Of a DNA stretch of 64,000 nucleotides, positions 18,701-25,779 are shown piece by piece. Both the position numbers and the translations under genes were made by a program. This DNA is from Bryobacterales bacterium (lineage in GTDB: Bacteria > Acidobacteriota > Terriglobia > Bryobacterales > Bryobacteraceae). Under the pieces are notes generated by a model that was not told the DNA's origin, ran no database searches, and saw only the letters and a list, made by a program, of their open reading frames with translations. The stretch lies in NCBI GenBank assembly GCA_020847045.1, contig JADLCT010000039.1:116414-180413 (forward strand), written 5' to 3'. Position 1 is the first letter of the stretch. Each line of letters begins with the position of its first letter.

Positions 18701-19401
18701 TTGATGCCCGTGGAATGGCCGAACGAGGCGTCAAAGTTCGACGTTTCGATGCGGAATTCATCGATCACGTCCGGGCTGGGCATGATGGATGTACGCCGCT
18801 GCGTGCCGTTGGTGGACGCGCCATCCATGGACCACTCGTTGCCGCCCACGCCGCCCGGCATGTTGTAGCCCGACCCGCCGCCGACCTGTCCCTGCACCAG
18901 GAACTGCGTCGTGCCGGGCACCGAGACGCCCGGAGAAAAGCGGGTCAACATGCTGACGTTGTTGCCAAGCACAGGCAGGTCCATCACCTCGCGGTGCGTG
19001 ATGGCCCGGCCCGTGGTAACCGAACTGGTCTCCAGCAAGGGAGCCTCGGCGTTCACCGTCACCGATTCGGCCGTGCCGCCCACCTCCATCGAGACGTCGA
19101 TCTGGAGCCTTTCGCCGATGGCCAGCGTCACGCCGGACCGGATGTACCGCTTGAAGCCTTGGGCCTCCACGGTTACCGAATAGTCGCCTGGCAGCAGGAG
19201 CGGCGCCTCGTAGTAACCGCTTGCATTCGAAGCCAGCTTAGCCGCCGTGTTCGTGCCCGTATTCGTGATCGTCACCTGGGCGCCGGCAATCACCGCCTGC
19301 GAAGAGTCCGTAACCGTACCTGAAATCGTGCCGCGCGTGTCCTGCGCCGCCAGCCAGCCGCCTGTCAGGAGCAGTACGGACACAACTCTACCTACTCTCA
19401 T
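15730..19401 (-). CDS. Oar-like TonB-dependent outer-membrane receptor
   Basis: This 1,223-residue protein has a signal peptide (1-19). A carboxypeptidase-regulatory-like beta-sandwich follows (22-110, TISGTVTDSSQAVIAGAQVT... PGDYSVTVEAQGFKRY), then a plug domain (about 115-260) and a large beta-barrel ending in aromatic QARIQF, the usual outer-membrane signal. Acidobacteria carry many such Oar/CarboxypepD_reg receptors for plant-polymer or sugar uptake. The start ATG at 19401 has AGGGGGG upstream and a sigma-70-like promoter about 35 bases before it. The dehydratase-like gene follows immediately and a secreted phosphatase precedes it, suggesting import of a (phosphorylated) sugar acid or its polymer. 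Confidence 0.94.
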   Translation of the reverse strand: MRVGRVVSVLLLTGGWLAAQDTRGTISGTVTDSSQAVIAGAQVTITNTGTNTAAKLASNASGYYEAPLLLPGDYSVTVEAQGFKRYIRSGVTLAIGERLQIDVSMEVGGTAESVTVNAEAPLLETSSVTTGRAITHREVMDLPVLGNNVSMLTRFSPGVSVPGTTQFLVQGQVGGGSGYNMPGGVGGNEWSMDGASTNGTQRRTSIMPSPDVIDEFRIETSNFDASFGHSTGINVSMSTKPGANAVHGSATYQYFNQRWNAVPFFVKKNRYEQIAAANAAGNTALANQLANSPFVPAGHTNNYHGTISGPVYIPKLFDGRNRLFFFLGYSGLKNLQSARPSEINYTVPTAAMRGGDFSALLPIDAVRYQVYDPASTRRDPNRAGHWVRTPFAGNILPRARMTNPMYSAYSRMLPLANNNPADPLREPVNNYLASGMPNNVNYQSWNNRFDYQASGKHRFFFRWLKSSFEEDAQGFTYESEPGLMDWDEIRPTISGAFDWTYTANATTVLNASVDGTLFKNHNQRLGTRKYKPSDVGLPAYMDQKCASDCLLPRVIWPGMTYWNGDMIVSVPLDPGHKGRQQSAKFNFTQIRGSHSLRAGVDFRQHYRNTVVNGGYTSGNFTFANNFVRKDEDGFVPAGTLGLTWATFALGIPTGMSVDTNDSYALMNPYYAWYGQDTWRATRKLTLTFGLRVEYERGPTERYNRALGYFDPNLDLPISAAAQAAYARNPLPELPASQFIVKGGTVYTGVNGTPRELWQSELMWLPRLSAAYQASSRTVLRGGYGIYYDTLNVMNQAVDQYGYSRATNTVLTTNFGEDWLVGDPANGVSPLTNPFPVRANGTRFDTPLQSGLGAMARAGQGFTFTRYNRQHPRVQRWRFGIQRELSSDILVEASYWGQWGSRIGVTRRLDPLPAQFWASGNVRNNAVATEMNRQVPNPFHISNFASLQTSDPVLYQHLSTLGAFTSQTVAKNRLLRAFPHMNGLNDNSDPTGAARTHALELNFTKRFSRGFNVKTSYTRMFQDDRVIMENEFETTPRLWWPSNTARPHRLTATAIMELPFGRGRRFLQSGILNHILGGWQAAFTYEFQNGPLLGWGNLIYKGDINSFESDAASSSKSLDQWFNTNLPFDRVSGNQFAAYQTRVFPRFFNGLRADGLSQWNGNLLREIRLTEGMRFQFRVDAINLQNRSQMNAPDINPVSTNFGRVLSQTSSLNRFYQLQARIQF

Positions 19402-19432
19402 GGATCCCCCCTGATGCCTTGTGGGCGATCCA

Positions 19433-19461
19433 GATATATCAGAGTTAATTTAGCGTTACAA
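19433..19461 (-). promoter_or_regulatory. Sigma-70-like promoter for the TonB receptor operon
   Basis: On the minus strand, TTGTAA (19461-19456), a 17-base spacer and TATATC (19438-19433) lie in an AT-rich island between the phosphatase stop and the receptor start. Predicted transcription starts about 25-30 bases before the ATG and includes the AGGGGGG ribosome site. Confidence 0.55.
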
Positions 19462-19495
19462 CTGAAATGTGAAACTTTTTTGGGGCAGTGGCGGA

Positions 19496-20602
19496 TCAGC
19501 GGCCCACAACGTCGGAAATCGGCTTGCCGGCTTTCGGTTCGGCTGCGTTGTAGTCCTCGCCGAGAAGCGCCGAAATGGTTGCGGCCACCTGGCTCTGGGT
19601 GACGGCCGGAATGTTCTTCCGTTCTCCCAGCGCCTTCGTATCCGGCCCCAGGTACGCCATCCACACATACTTGGCCTGCGGAAGCTTTTCGCCGTGGCTC
19701 TTCCAGGTCACCGGCGCCTCGCCGCGGCCGTGATCCACGCCGACGACCAGCGTGGTCACGCCCCGATAGGCGGGATCCTTCTGCGCTGCTTCCCAGATCC
19801 GCTTCAGGTATTCGTCCACGCGATGGGCCGCGCGCAGGTATTCGGTGTAGTTTCCGGCGTGAGCCCAGTGGTCGGTTTCACCCAGAGAGAGGTACAGCAC
19901 CGACGGTTTCTTGGTCCGCATGTACTCCATGGCCGTGTGGAACGGAAAGAAATCGTGCGACTCGCCGGCCACGTCGCGAGGCGCCTCGGCCTTAAGCTGG
20001 TTCAGCAGAGCCACCGTGGGCGTCATCGGCTTCATCTCGAAGGCGTCATAGCCCGCGTTCACCGGGAAGCCCGCCCGGGGAGCGTTCAGAATCCAAGGAA
20101 ACGTGTCCCAGGCTCCAAACGCCGCCACCTTGCCCTTGTAGGCCGGCTTGGCGTGCAGCCATTCGAGCACCGTTACGTTCTGGTTGTACCTTTTGGCGTT
20201 GCTGTCCACGCGGGGATCGCCCCAGCCGGTGAAAATCTCGTTGTAGCCCGGATAGGAGAAGTTCTTGCCGTTGGTGACGTAGGCCTCCGACCCGGCTTCC
20301 TTGTTCCCGTAGATCTGCCCCTGTCCGGCGATCACGCTCCAGAAAAACGGCATCAGCGTTTTTCGCCGTTCACCACCGGATTCACGCCAGTACTCCTTTT
20401 TCAGCCCTTCCACGTCGGTAACGGCGCCGGCTTCCTTGTTCAAAAGGCCGGCATCGGCCCCCTGGAAGACCTCTTGCCAGCGGAGCCCGTCGGTCATCAC
20501 GAAGATCACCTTCTTCGTCTTCAATTTCGCTTGTGCGTACACGGCCGGGGCGGCCAGCAACAGGGCGGCCGTTACGAGTGCTCGAATCTGAAATCGGATC
20601 AT
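19496..20602 (-). CDS. Secreted alkaline-phosphatase-superfamily phosphoesterase
   Basis: This 368-residue protein has a Sec signal (1-24, ending VYAQ). Alkaline-phosphatase/NPP-type core strands follow: VIFVMTDGLRWQEVFQGAD with metal ligand D38, the nucleophile region TNGKNFSYPGYNEIFTG, GETDHWAHAG (metal D and H) and LVVGVDHGRGEA (metal D, H), then SHGEKLP for the last His. The family includes phosphodiesterases, phosphoglyceromutases and sulfatase relatives, so the substrate is not fixed. It precedes the TonB receptor by 94 bases in the same direction. A release-and-uptake role is plausible, although the promoter in the gap shows the genes can be transcribed separately. Confidence 0.85.
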   Translation of the reverse strand: MIRFQIRALVTAALLLAAPAVYAQAKLKTKKVIFVMTDGLRWQEVFQGADAGLLNKEAGAVTDVEGLKKEYWRESGGERRKTLMPFFWSVIAGQGQIYGNKEAGSEAYVTNGKNFSYPGYNEIFTGWGDPRVDSNAKRYNQNVTVLEWLHAKPAYKGKVAAFGAWDTFPWILNAPRAGFPVNAGYDAFEMKPMTPTVALLNQLKAEAPRDVAGESHDFFPFHTAMEYMRTKKPSVLYLSLGETDHWAHAGNYTEYLRAAHRVDEYLKRIWEAAQKDPAYRGVTTLVVGVDHGRGEAPVTWKSHGEKLPQAKYVWMAYLGPDTKALGERKNIPAVTQSQVAATISALLGEDYNAAEPKAGKPISDVVGR

Positions 20603-20673
20603 GATCTGCCTTTCCTGGAGGTCGTCTTCCAGAGTACCCGTTTCCTGCCGCTCTCCGGGAACGCGTTACACTC

Positions 20674-21192
20674 TTGTGGTTGCCCGCACCCCATCGCGTC
20701 GAGGTTCTCAAATACACCGCCGAGGAGCTGCTCATCCGCCAGCGCCCCGGGTACGGAGAGTTTGCATTGGCATCACTCGGCGGATGCGCGCTGTTCGGCT
20801 ACGCCGTCTACGAAGCCGTTCTGCCAGAGCCGAATGTTATGCTGTGCGCGCTGCTGGCCTGCGCCGCCAGCATCTGCGCGGCCATCGGCGCGCTCGCTCT
20901 CCTGGAAACCAGCATCCACATGGTTCGCGCCACGAGCGGGCTGACTCTAACGCGGCGGTTCCTGCGCTTAGCCTCCACGCGACGCATCCCGCTGTCGAGT
21001 GTCCGTGAGGTCCGGAGCGAACCCGCCATCTTTCAACGCGCCGCCCTGGCCGCCTATCTCGCCAACGGCCAATCGCTGGCCCTTACGTTTCCTCCGGTGC
21101 CCGGCGACCGCTTCTGGCTCGACAAACTTGCCCTCGACCTCACCACGTTTCTGCCGCGCCCCTCCACCACTCACCCCACGGCTTCCCGCTAA
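20674..21192 (+). CDS. Small membrane protein with PH-like domain, hypothetical
   Basis: This 172-residue protein has two membrane helices (about 27-46 and 50-72) flanked by N-terminal strands. A C-terminal soluble part (LTLTRRFLRLASTRRIPLSSVREVRSE..., YLANGQSLALTFPP) reads like a bacterial PH (bPH/YdbT) domain. Function is unknown. The start is uncertain: TTG at 20674 or TTG at 20680. TACACT (20667-20672) lies 7 bases before the second, suggesting a leaderless start there. It is divergent from the phosphatase and lies 27 bases before the isomerase gene. Confidence 0.6.
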   Translation: MWLPAPHRVEVLKYTAEELLIRQRPGYGEFALASLGGCALFGYAVYEAVLPEPNVMLCALLACAASICAAIGALALLETSIHMVRATSGLTLTRRFLRLASTRRIPLSSVREVRSEPAIFQRAALAAYLANGQSLALTFPPVPGDRFWLDKLALDLTTFLPRPSTTHPTASR

Positions 21193-21205
21193 CCTCGCTC
21201 CGCGT

Positions 21206-21211
21206 TACACT
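21206..21211 (+). promoter_or_regulatory. Possible -10 element of the Tat-exported isomerase, leaderless type
   Basis: TACACT ends 8 bases before the ATG at 21220, with no Shine-Dalgarno sequence between. The same hexamer precedes the genes at 20674 and 43259. No -35 consensus is seen. Confidence 0.35.
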
Positions 21212-21219
21212 CGTGGACA

Positions 21220-22068
21220 ATGAAACACGCACTCTCCCGCCGCACCTTCCTGACGGCCTCGGCCGCGCTCGCCGCCGCGCCGTCCTCCCTGTTCGCCGCC
21301 AAGAAGCCCGTCATCGGACTCGAACTGTTCTCGGTTCGCACGGAGTTGGCGAAGGACCTGCCCGGCACCTTGAAAGCCGTCGCCCAGATGGGCTATCCCG
21401 CCGTCGAGTTCTTCGGCTCCTACGCCGACTGGAAACTCGATTACGCCAAGGAGGTTCGTAGGATCCTTGATGACCTCCACCTGACGGCCCTCTCGGCGCA
21501 CACCGGCGCCAAGTATTTCGCCAAGGACGAGCTTGCGCGCGTGGCCGAGTTGAACCTCGCCATCGGCTCGCGCTACGTCATCATGTCGAGCGCCGGCCGC
21601 GTGAACACGCTGGACGGCTGGAAGAAGGTCGCCGAGACGCTCGCCGCGGCCGATGCCCAATTGAAGCCCCTCAAACTGCGCACCGGCTTTCACAACCATG
21701 CGCTGGAGTTCACACCGTTGGAGGGCAAGCGCCCCGTGGAGGTGCTGGCCGCGAACACGCCCAAGAGCGTGGTTCTCCAACTCGATGTGGGCACCTGTCT
21801 GCAGGCCGGTTCAGACCCCATCGCCTGGGTGAAAGCCAACCCCGGACGCATCGTCTCCATCCATTGCAAGGATTGGAAAGAGGCGCCCGGGCATGAGGGT
21901 TACCGCATTCTGCTCGGCGACGGCTATCAACACTGGAAGCAGCTCATTCAGACTGCGGCGAAGTCGGGCGGCCTGGAATATGTGCTCGTGGAACAGGAGG
22001 GCTACTCGCTGCCGCCGTTCGACACGGCCAGGAAGTGCCTGGAGAACCTGAAAAAGATCCTCGGCTGA
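21220..22068 (+). CDS. Tat-exported sugar phosphate isomerase/epimerase-like TIM-barrel protein
   Basis: This 282-residue protein has a textbook twin-arginine signal: SRRTFLTASAALAAA ending at FAAKK (about 1-28). The TIM barrel of the xylose-isomerase/AP-endonuclease-2 superfamily follows: IGLELFSVRTEL, GYPAVEFFGSY, GFHNHALEFTPL with metal His/Glu, LQLDVGTCLQAG, IHCKDW and VLVEQEGY. Family members isomerise or epimerise sugars (for example 3-keto-sugars or hydroxypyruvate). The substrate is unknown. Export as a folded protein fits the Tat motif. It is preceded closely by the membrane protein gene and followed after 32 bases by a convergent small gene. Confidence 0.9.
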   Translation: MKHALSRRTFLTASAALAAAPSSLFAAKKPVIGLELFSVRTELAKDLPGTLKAVAQMGYPAVEFFGSYADWKLDYAKEVRRILDDLHLTALSAHTGAKYFAKDELARVAELNLAIGSRYVIMSSAGRVNTLDGWKKVAETLAAADAQLKPLKLRTGFHNHALEFTPLEGKRPVEVLAANTPKSVVLQLDVGTCLQAGSDPIAWVKANPGRIVSIHCKDWKEAPGHEGYRILLGDGYQHWKQLIQTAAKSGGLEYVLVEQEGYSLPPFDTARKCLENLKKILG

Positions 22069-22100
22069 GGTTCCTGCTTAAGCGGCGGTTCCCGGCGCGC

Positions 22101-22424
22101 TTACCGCCGCCGGGAAAGCCGCAGGCCTTCCTCCCGCGAAAGCGCCAGTTCCTCGCGCACGGCCACGGAAGGCATCCTCGGGGCAAATGGAGGCGTCACA
22201 CGCGCCGGCTGCTCCCGCTCCCGGAAGGCGAAAAAGCTCGCTTCCATAGCCGACTCCCGATCCGCTTCCGGCGTGACGATCTTGCTCACATCCCGCGCGC
22301 CCCACGTGTGAAACCACCCATCCATGCTCTCTTCCGGACTCACTTCCGGCGGGATCGTTGCCGCCCAGGCTGTTGCCGCCATCCCCAGCGACACAACCAG
22401 CACACATAGGCCATTCCGCTTCAT
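22101..22424 (-). CDS. Small secreted hypothetical protein, 107 aa
   Basis: The start is firm: GGAGG lies 6 bases before ATG 22424. A signal peptide (1-21, LCVLVVSLGMAATAWA) is followed by a short, charged, probably disordered mature part (EVSPEESMDGWFHTWGARD, EREQPARVTPPFAPR, LALSREEGLRLSRRR). No known domain is recognised. The frame stays open upstream to 22553, but the added part has low-complexity sequence and no export signal. It is divergent from the second TonB receptor; the 226 bases between hold no promoter I can defend. Confidence 0.55.
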   Translation of the reverse strand: MKRNGLCVLVVSLGMAATAWAATIPPEVSPEESMDGWFHTWGARDVSKIVTPEADRESAMEASFFAFREREQPARVTPPFAPRMPSVAVREELALSREEGLRLSRRR

Positions 22425-22650
22425 AGTTGCCTCCGATGTTGTTTGCCCCTGGACGCGGGGAGTGGGGGGTACTGCTCCGTGCTGAGCGCGGATCCCTGCG
22501 TGAATCCGCTTACTATTACTCCTAGTCTGCCTCATTCGCATGGCCCGGCGCAAGAGGATCCGCGCGGGACGTTCCCGGAACCCGTCACTTGGCTTCCACG
22601 TTAATATGGAACGTCTGGGTTCTTCGAGGCACCATCACAAGCGAGGTTCC

Positions 22651-25600
22651 GTGCACCTGTTTCGACTCCTCCTCATTGCTGTTCTGCTACTGCCGTCTGT
22701 GTCCGGCCAAACCGTGCTCGCGACGCTCGCCGGCAGCGTGGCGGACCACTCCGCCAAGCCGGTCAGCGGCGCCAGCGTCTCGGCCAAATCGCTGGCAACC
22801 GGAACATTGGTAACCGTAAGGAGCGGCCGCGATGGCGCGTTCGCCATCTCCGCGCTGCCCGCCGCGCGCTATGAGATCACGTTCTCGGCCGAAGGGTTCC
22901 ACACGGTATCCCGCACGCTGGAGCTTTCCGTCGGACAATCCGCCCGCGTCCACGCGACACTGCCGTCGAGCGCCGCCGCGCGCGACTCCGTCGAGGTCGC
23001 CGAGGAGCGCCCCTTGTTGCGCACGGAGGAGTCCGCACTCGGCGCACTCATCGAGAACGCCCAGGTCACCGGACTGCCATTGGACGGCCGGAACTGGACC
23101 GAACTGGCGCTTCTGGTCCCCGGCGCCGCCCCCTCGGCCCAGGGCTCGGCCGGCTCCACACGCGGAAACGTGTCGCTCAGCCTGAACGGAGGCCGCGAGG
23201 ATTCCAACAACTTCCTGCTCGATGGCGTCTACAACGGCAACCCCAATCTGAACGGGTCAGGCGTGGTTCCCGCCGTGGACGCCATTCGTGAATTCGAGGT
23301 GGTGACCTCAAACTATGACGCCAGCTTCGGCCGCAATGGCGCCGGGCAGATCAACGTGGTCATGAAGAGCGGGTCCAACGCCTTCCACGGCGCATTCTAC
23401 GAGTTCTTCCGCAACGCCTCGCTCGACGGCGCCAACTACTTCGCGCCCTCCAGCGAGCCCAAGCCCAAGTACCAGCGCAACCAGTTCGGCGCGGCTCTGG
23501 GCGGGCCCATCCGCCGCGACCGGACTTTCTTCTTCGCCGACTGGGAAAGCCGCCGCACACGGGAAGGCGTCACGCGCGTAACGAACGTTCCCACAACGGT
23601 GGAACGCGCCGGCGACTTTTCGCAGAGCGGTCTACCCTATCTCCTCGACCCCTTCACCTTCCAGCCCTTTCCGGACAGCAGAATTCCGGTCTCGCGCCTC
23701 CATCCCACCGGCGTGGGCGTGGCCAGTCTCTACCCGCTGCCCAACCGGAACGCCGCCCGCCAGAACTATGTCAGCTCCCCCTCCTCGCGCGAGCGCAACG
23801 AGCAGTTCGACCTCCGTCTGGACCACAAACTAGGCGCCCGTTCCGATCTCGCCTTTCGCTACAGCTTCGCCGACCGGTCGCTGTATGAGCCCTTCACCGG
23901 CCCTTCGTTCGCCGCCGTTCCCGGCTTCGGCAACGACGTGCCGAGACGCGCTCAGAACGTGATGGCCGCCCATACCCACGCCTTCACGCCCACCCTGTTG
24001 AATGAGTTCCGCGCGGCCTTCAACCGCAACGCCAGCTCCGTGCTGCAGGAGAACCGCGACCGGAACATCAGCGCGTCCCTGGGCCTGCCCGTCTTTGCCG
24101 GCGCGCGCGCCAACGGCCTGACCTTCTTCAGCCTTCCCGGCTACTCGCCGCTGGGCGACGAATACAACAACCCCCAGATGACCCACATTAATACGTTCCA
24201 GGTGCTCGATCAGCTCTCCTGGATCCGCGGCCGCCACCAGCTCAAACTGGGCTTCGACCTCCGCCGCACGCAGCAGAACGCCTTCCGCGACATTCAGGCG
24301 CGCGGCCTCATCAACTTCGCCGGTTACACCGGAAACGCGCTCGCCGAACTGCTGCAGGGACTGCCCGCCGCCACCGGCATCGCGCGCGTCAACAATCCCC
24401 AGGCCCTCCGCACCACCTCCTACAGCGCCTTCCTCAACGACAACTGGCGCGCCAGCGCCAGGCTCACACTGACGCTTGGCCTCCGCTACGAATTCAACAC
24501 GCCGCCCCACGACCGGTTCAACCGCGCGAATCTCTACGACGCCGCCACCGGCTCGCTTGTGGCAGTGGGCTCCGGCGCCATGCCCCGCGCCGGCTACACG
24601 AGCGACCGGAACAATTTCGCCCCCCGCATTGGAGCCGCCTACACGCTTGGCTCGCGCGGCCTAACAGTGCTCCGCGCCGGCTACGGCGTCTACTTTGATC
24701 AAAGCCCCCTGGCGCCCGGCGAGGGCCTCTACTTCAACGCCCCCTACTACGACTTCCGGCTCTACATCACCTCGGCCCGGTATCCACTTCTCCTCCACAA
24801 TCCTTACCCGGCGGACTATCCTTTCCCCTCGCCGCCCTCTTCGCTCTCCTTCCAGCGTGACCTTCGCACAGGCTACCTGCAGCATTGGAACTTCGGCATT
24901 CAGCACCAGTTCGGCGCCAACCGCGTGATGGAAATCGCCTATGCCGGATCAAAAGGCGCCAAGCTGCTTTCGGCGCGGGACGTCAACCAGCCCAATCCCA
25001 GCCCCACCGATATTCCCCTCCGCCCCAACTTCCAGTTCGGCGACATCAACCAGTTGGAATCCCGCGCCAATTCCAACTACCACAGCCTGCAAACCCGCTT
25101 CCAGCAGCGCCTGGCGCACGGCCTCTCGGCGCTGGTCTCCTACACCTGGGCCAAGTCCATCGACGACGCTTCCAGCTTTTTCCCCAGCGCGGGCGACGCC
25201 AACTTTCCACAGGACTCACGCTACGTCTCGCTGGAACGCGCGCGGTCCAGCTTCGATGTCCGCCACAGGTTCACGGCCGGGTACACCTACGGCCTTCCCT
25301 TCGCGCACGGCCGCTGGTACGGCGGGTGGCAGACCTCCGGCATCTGGAGCTTTCAAACCGGCCGTCCCTTCACTGTCGCCCTGCTGAGCGAGGTGGACAA
25401 CTCCGGAACGGGCCGCTCCTCGCTGGGCTTCGGAGCCAATGACCGTCCGCACGCGCTGGAAGATCCCGCTCTGGACAACCCCACCCCCGAACGCTGGTTC
25501 AACACGGCGGCCTTCGCCATGCCCGCCCGCGGCACGTTCGGCAATGCCGGCCGCAACATCGTGGATGGCCCGGGACAGCAGAGCATCAACGTCTCGCTGC

Positions 25601-25779
25601 TGAAACATTTCGCGCTCACCGAGGCCCTGCGCCTCCAGTTCCGCCTGGAGGCCTTCAACCTGCTTGACCACGCCAACTTCAACCTGCCCGACCTGTTCTT
25701 CGGCTCGCCCACCTTCGGACGCATCAGCTCGGCCCAACCGCCCCGCCGCATCCAACTGGGCGTCAAGGTACTTTTTTGA
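22651..25779 (+). CDS. Oar-like TonB-dependent outer-membrane receptor
   Basis: This 1,042-residue protein starts at GTG 22651, where GAGG lies 5 bases upstream and the signal peptide (VHLFRLLLIAVLLLPSVSG) begins. An ATG at 22540 or 22606 would only add a basic leader. The domains are carboxypeptidase-regulatory-like (20-105, GSVADHSAKPVSGASVSAK), a plug with LPLDGRNWTELALLVPG and GGREDSNNFLLDG, and a barrel ending in LGVKVLF. The sequence differs clearly from the other receptor in the window. No partner enzyme is adjacent on the same strand. Its end overlaps the end of the convergent helicase gene by 17 bases. Confidence 0.93.
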   Translation: MHLFRLLLIAVLLLPSVSGQTVLATLAGSVADHSAKPVSGASVSAKSLATGTLVTVRSGRDGAFAISALPAARYEITFSAEGFHTVSRTLELSVGQSARVHATLPSSAAARDSVEVAEERPLLRTEESALGALIENAQVTGLPLDGRNWTELALLVPGAAPSAQGSAGSTRGNVSLSLNGGREDSNNFLLDGVYNGNPNLNGSGVVPAVDAIREFEVVTSNYDASFGRNGAGQINVVMKSGSNAFHGAFYEFFRNASLDGANYFAPSSEPKPKYQRNQFGAALGGPIRRDRTFFFADWESRRTREGVTRVTNVPTTVERAGDFSQSGLPYLLDPFTFQPFPDSRIPVSRLHPTGVGVASLYPLPNRNAARQNYVSSPSSRERNEQFDLRLDHKLGARSDLAFRYSFADRSLYEPFTGPSFAAVPGFGNDVPRRAQNVMAAHTHAFTPTLLNEFRAAFNRNASSVLQENRDRNISASLGLPVFAGARANGLTFFSLPGYSPLGDEYNNPQMTHINTFQVLDQLSWIRGRHQLKLGFDLRRTQQNAFRDIQARGLINFAGYTGNALAELLQGLPAATGIARVNNPQALRTTSYSAFLNDNWRASARLTLTLGLRYEFNTPPHDRFNRANLYDAATGSLVAVGSGAMPRAGYTSDRNNFAPRIGAAYTLGSRGLTVLRAGYGVYFDQSPLAPGEGLYFNAPYYDFRLYITSARYPLLLHNPYPADYPFPSPPSSLSFQRDLRTGYLQHWNFGIQHQFGANRVMEIAYAGSKGAKLLSARDVNQPNPSPTDIPLRPNFQFGDINQLESRANSNYHSLQTRFQQRLAHGLSALVSYTWAKSIDDASSFFPSAGDANFPQDSRYVSLERARSSFDVRHRFTAGYTYGLPFAHGRWYGGWQTSGIWSFQTGRPFTVALLSEVDNSGTGRSSLGFGANDRPHALEDPALDNPTPERWFNTAAFAMPARGTFGNAGRNIVDGPGQQSINVSLLKHFALTEALRLQFRLEAFNLLDHANFNLPDLFFGSPTFGRISSAQPPRRIQLGVKVLF

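Noticed and set aside
17128..19323. Open frame of 731 codons antisense to the TonB receptor
   Set aside because: Its composition is Arg/His-rich with no domain, ribosome site or signal; long antisense frames are expected opposite GC-rich genes with strong third-position bias.
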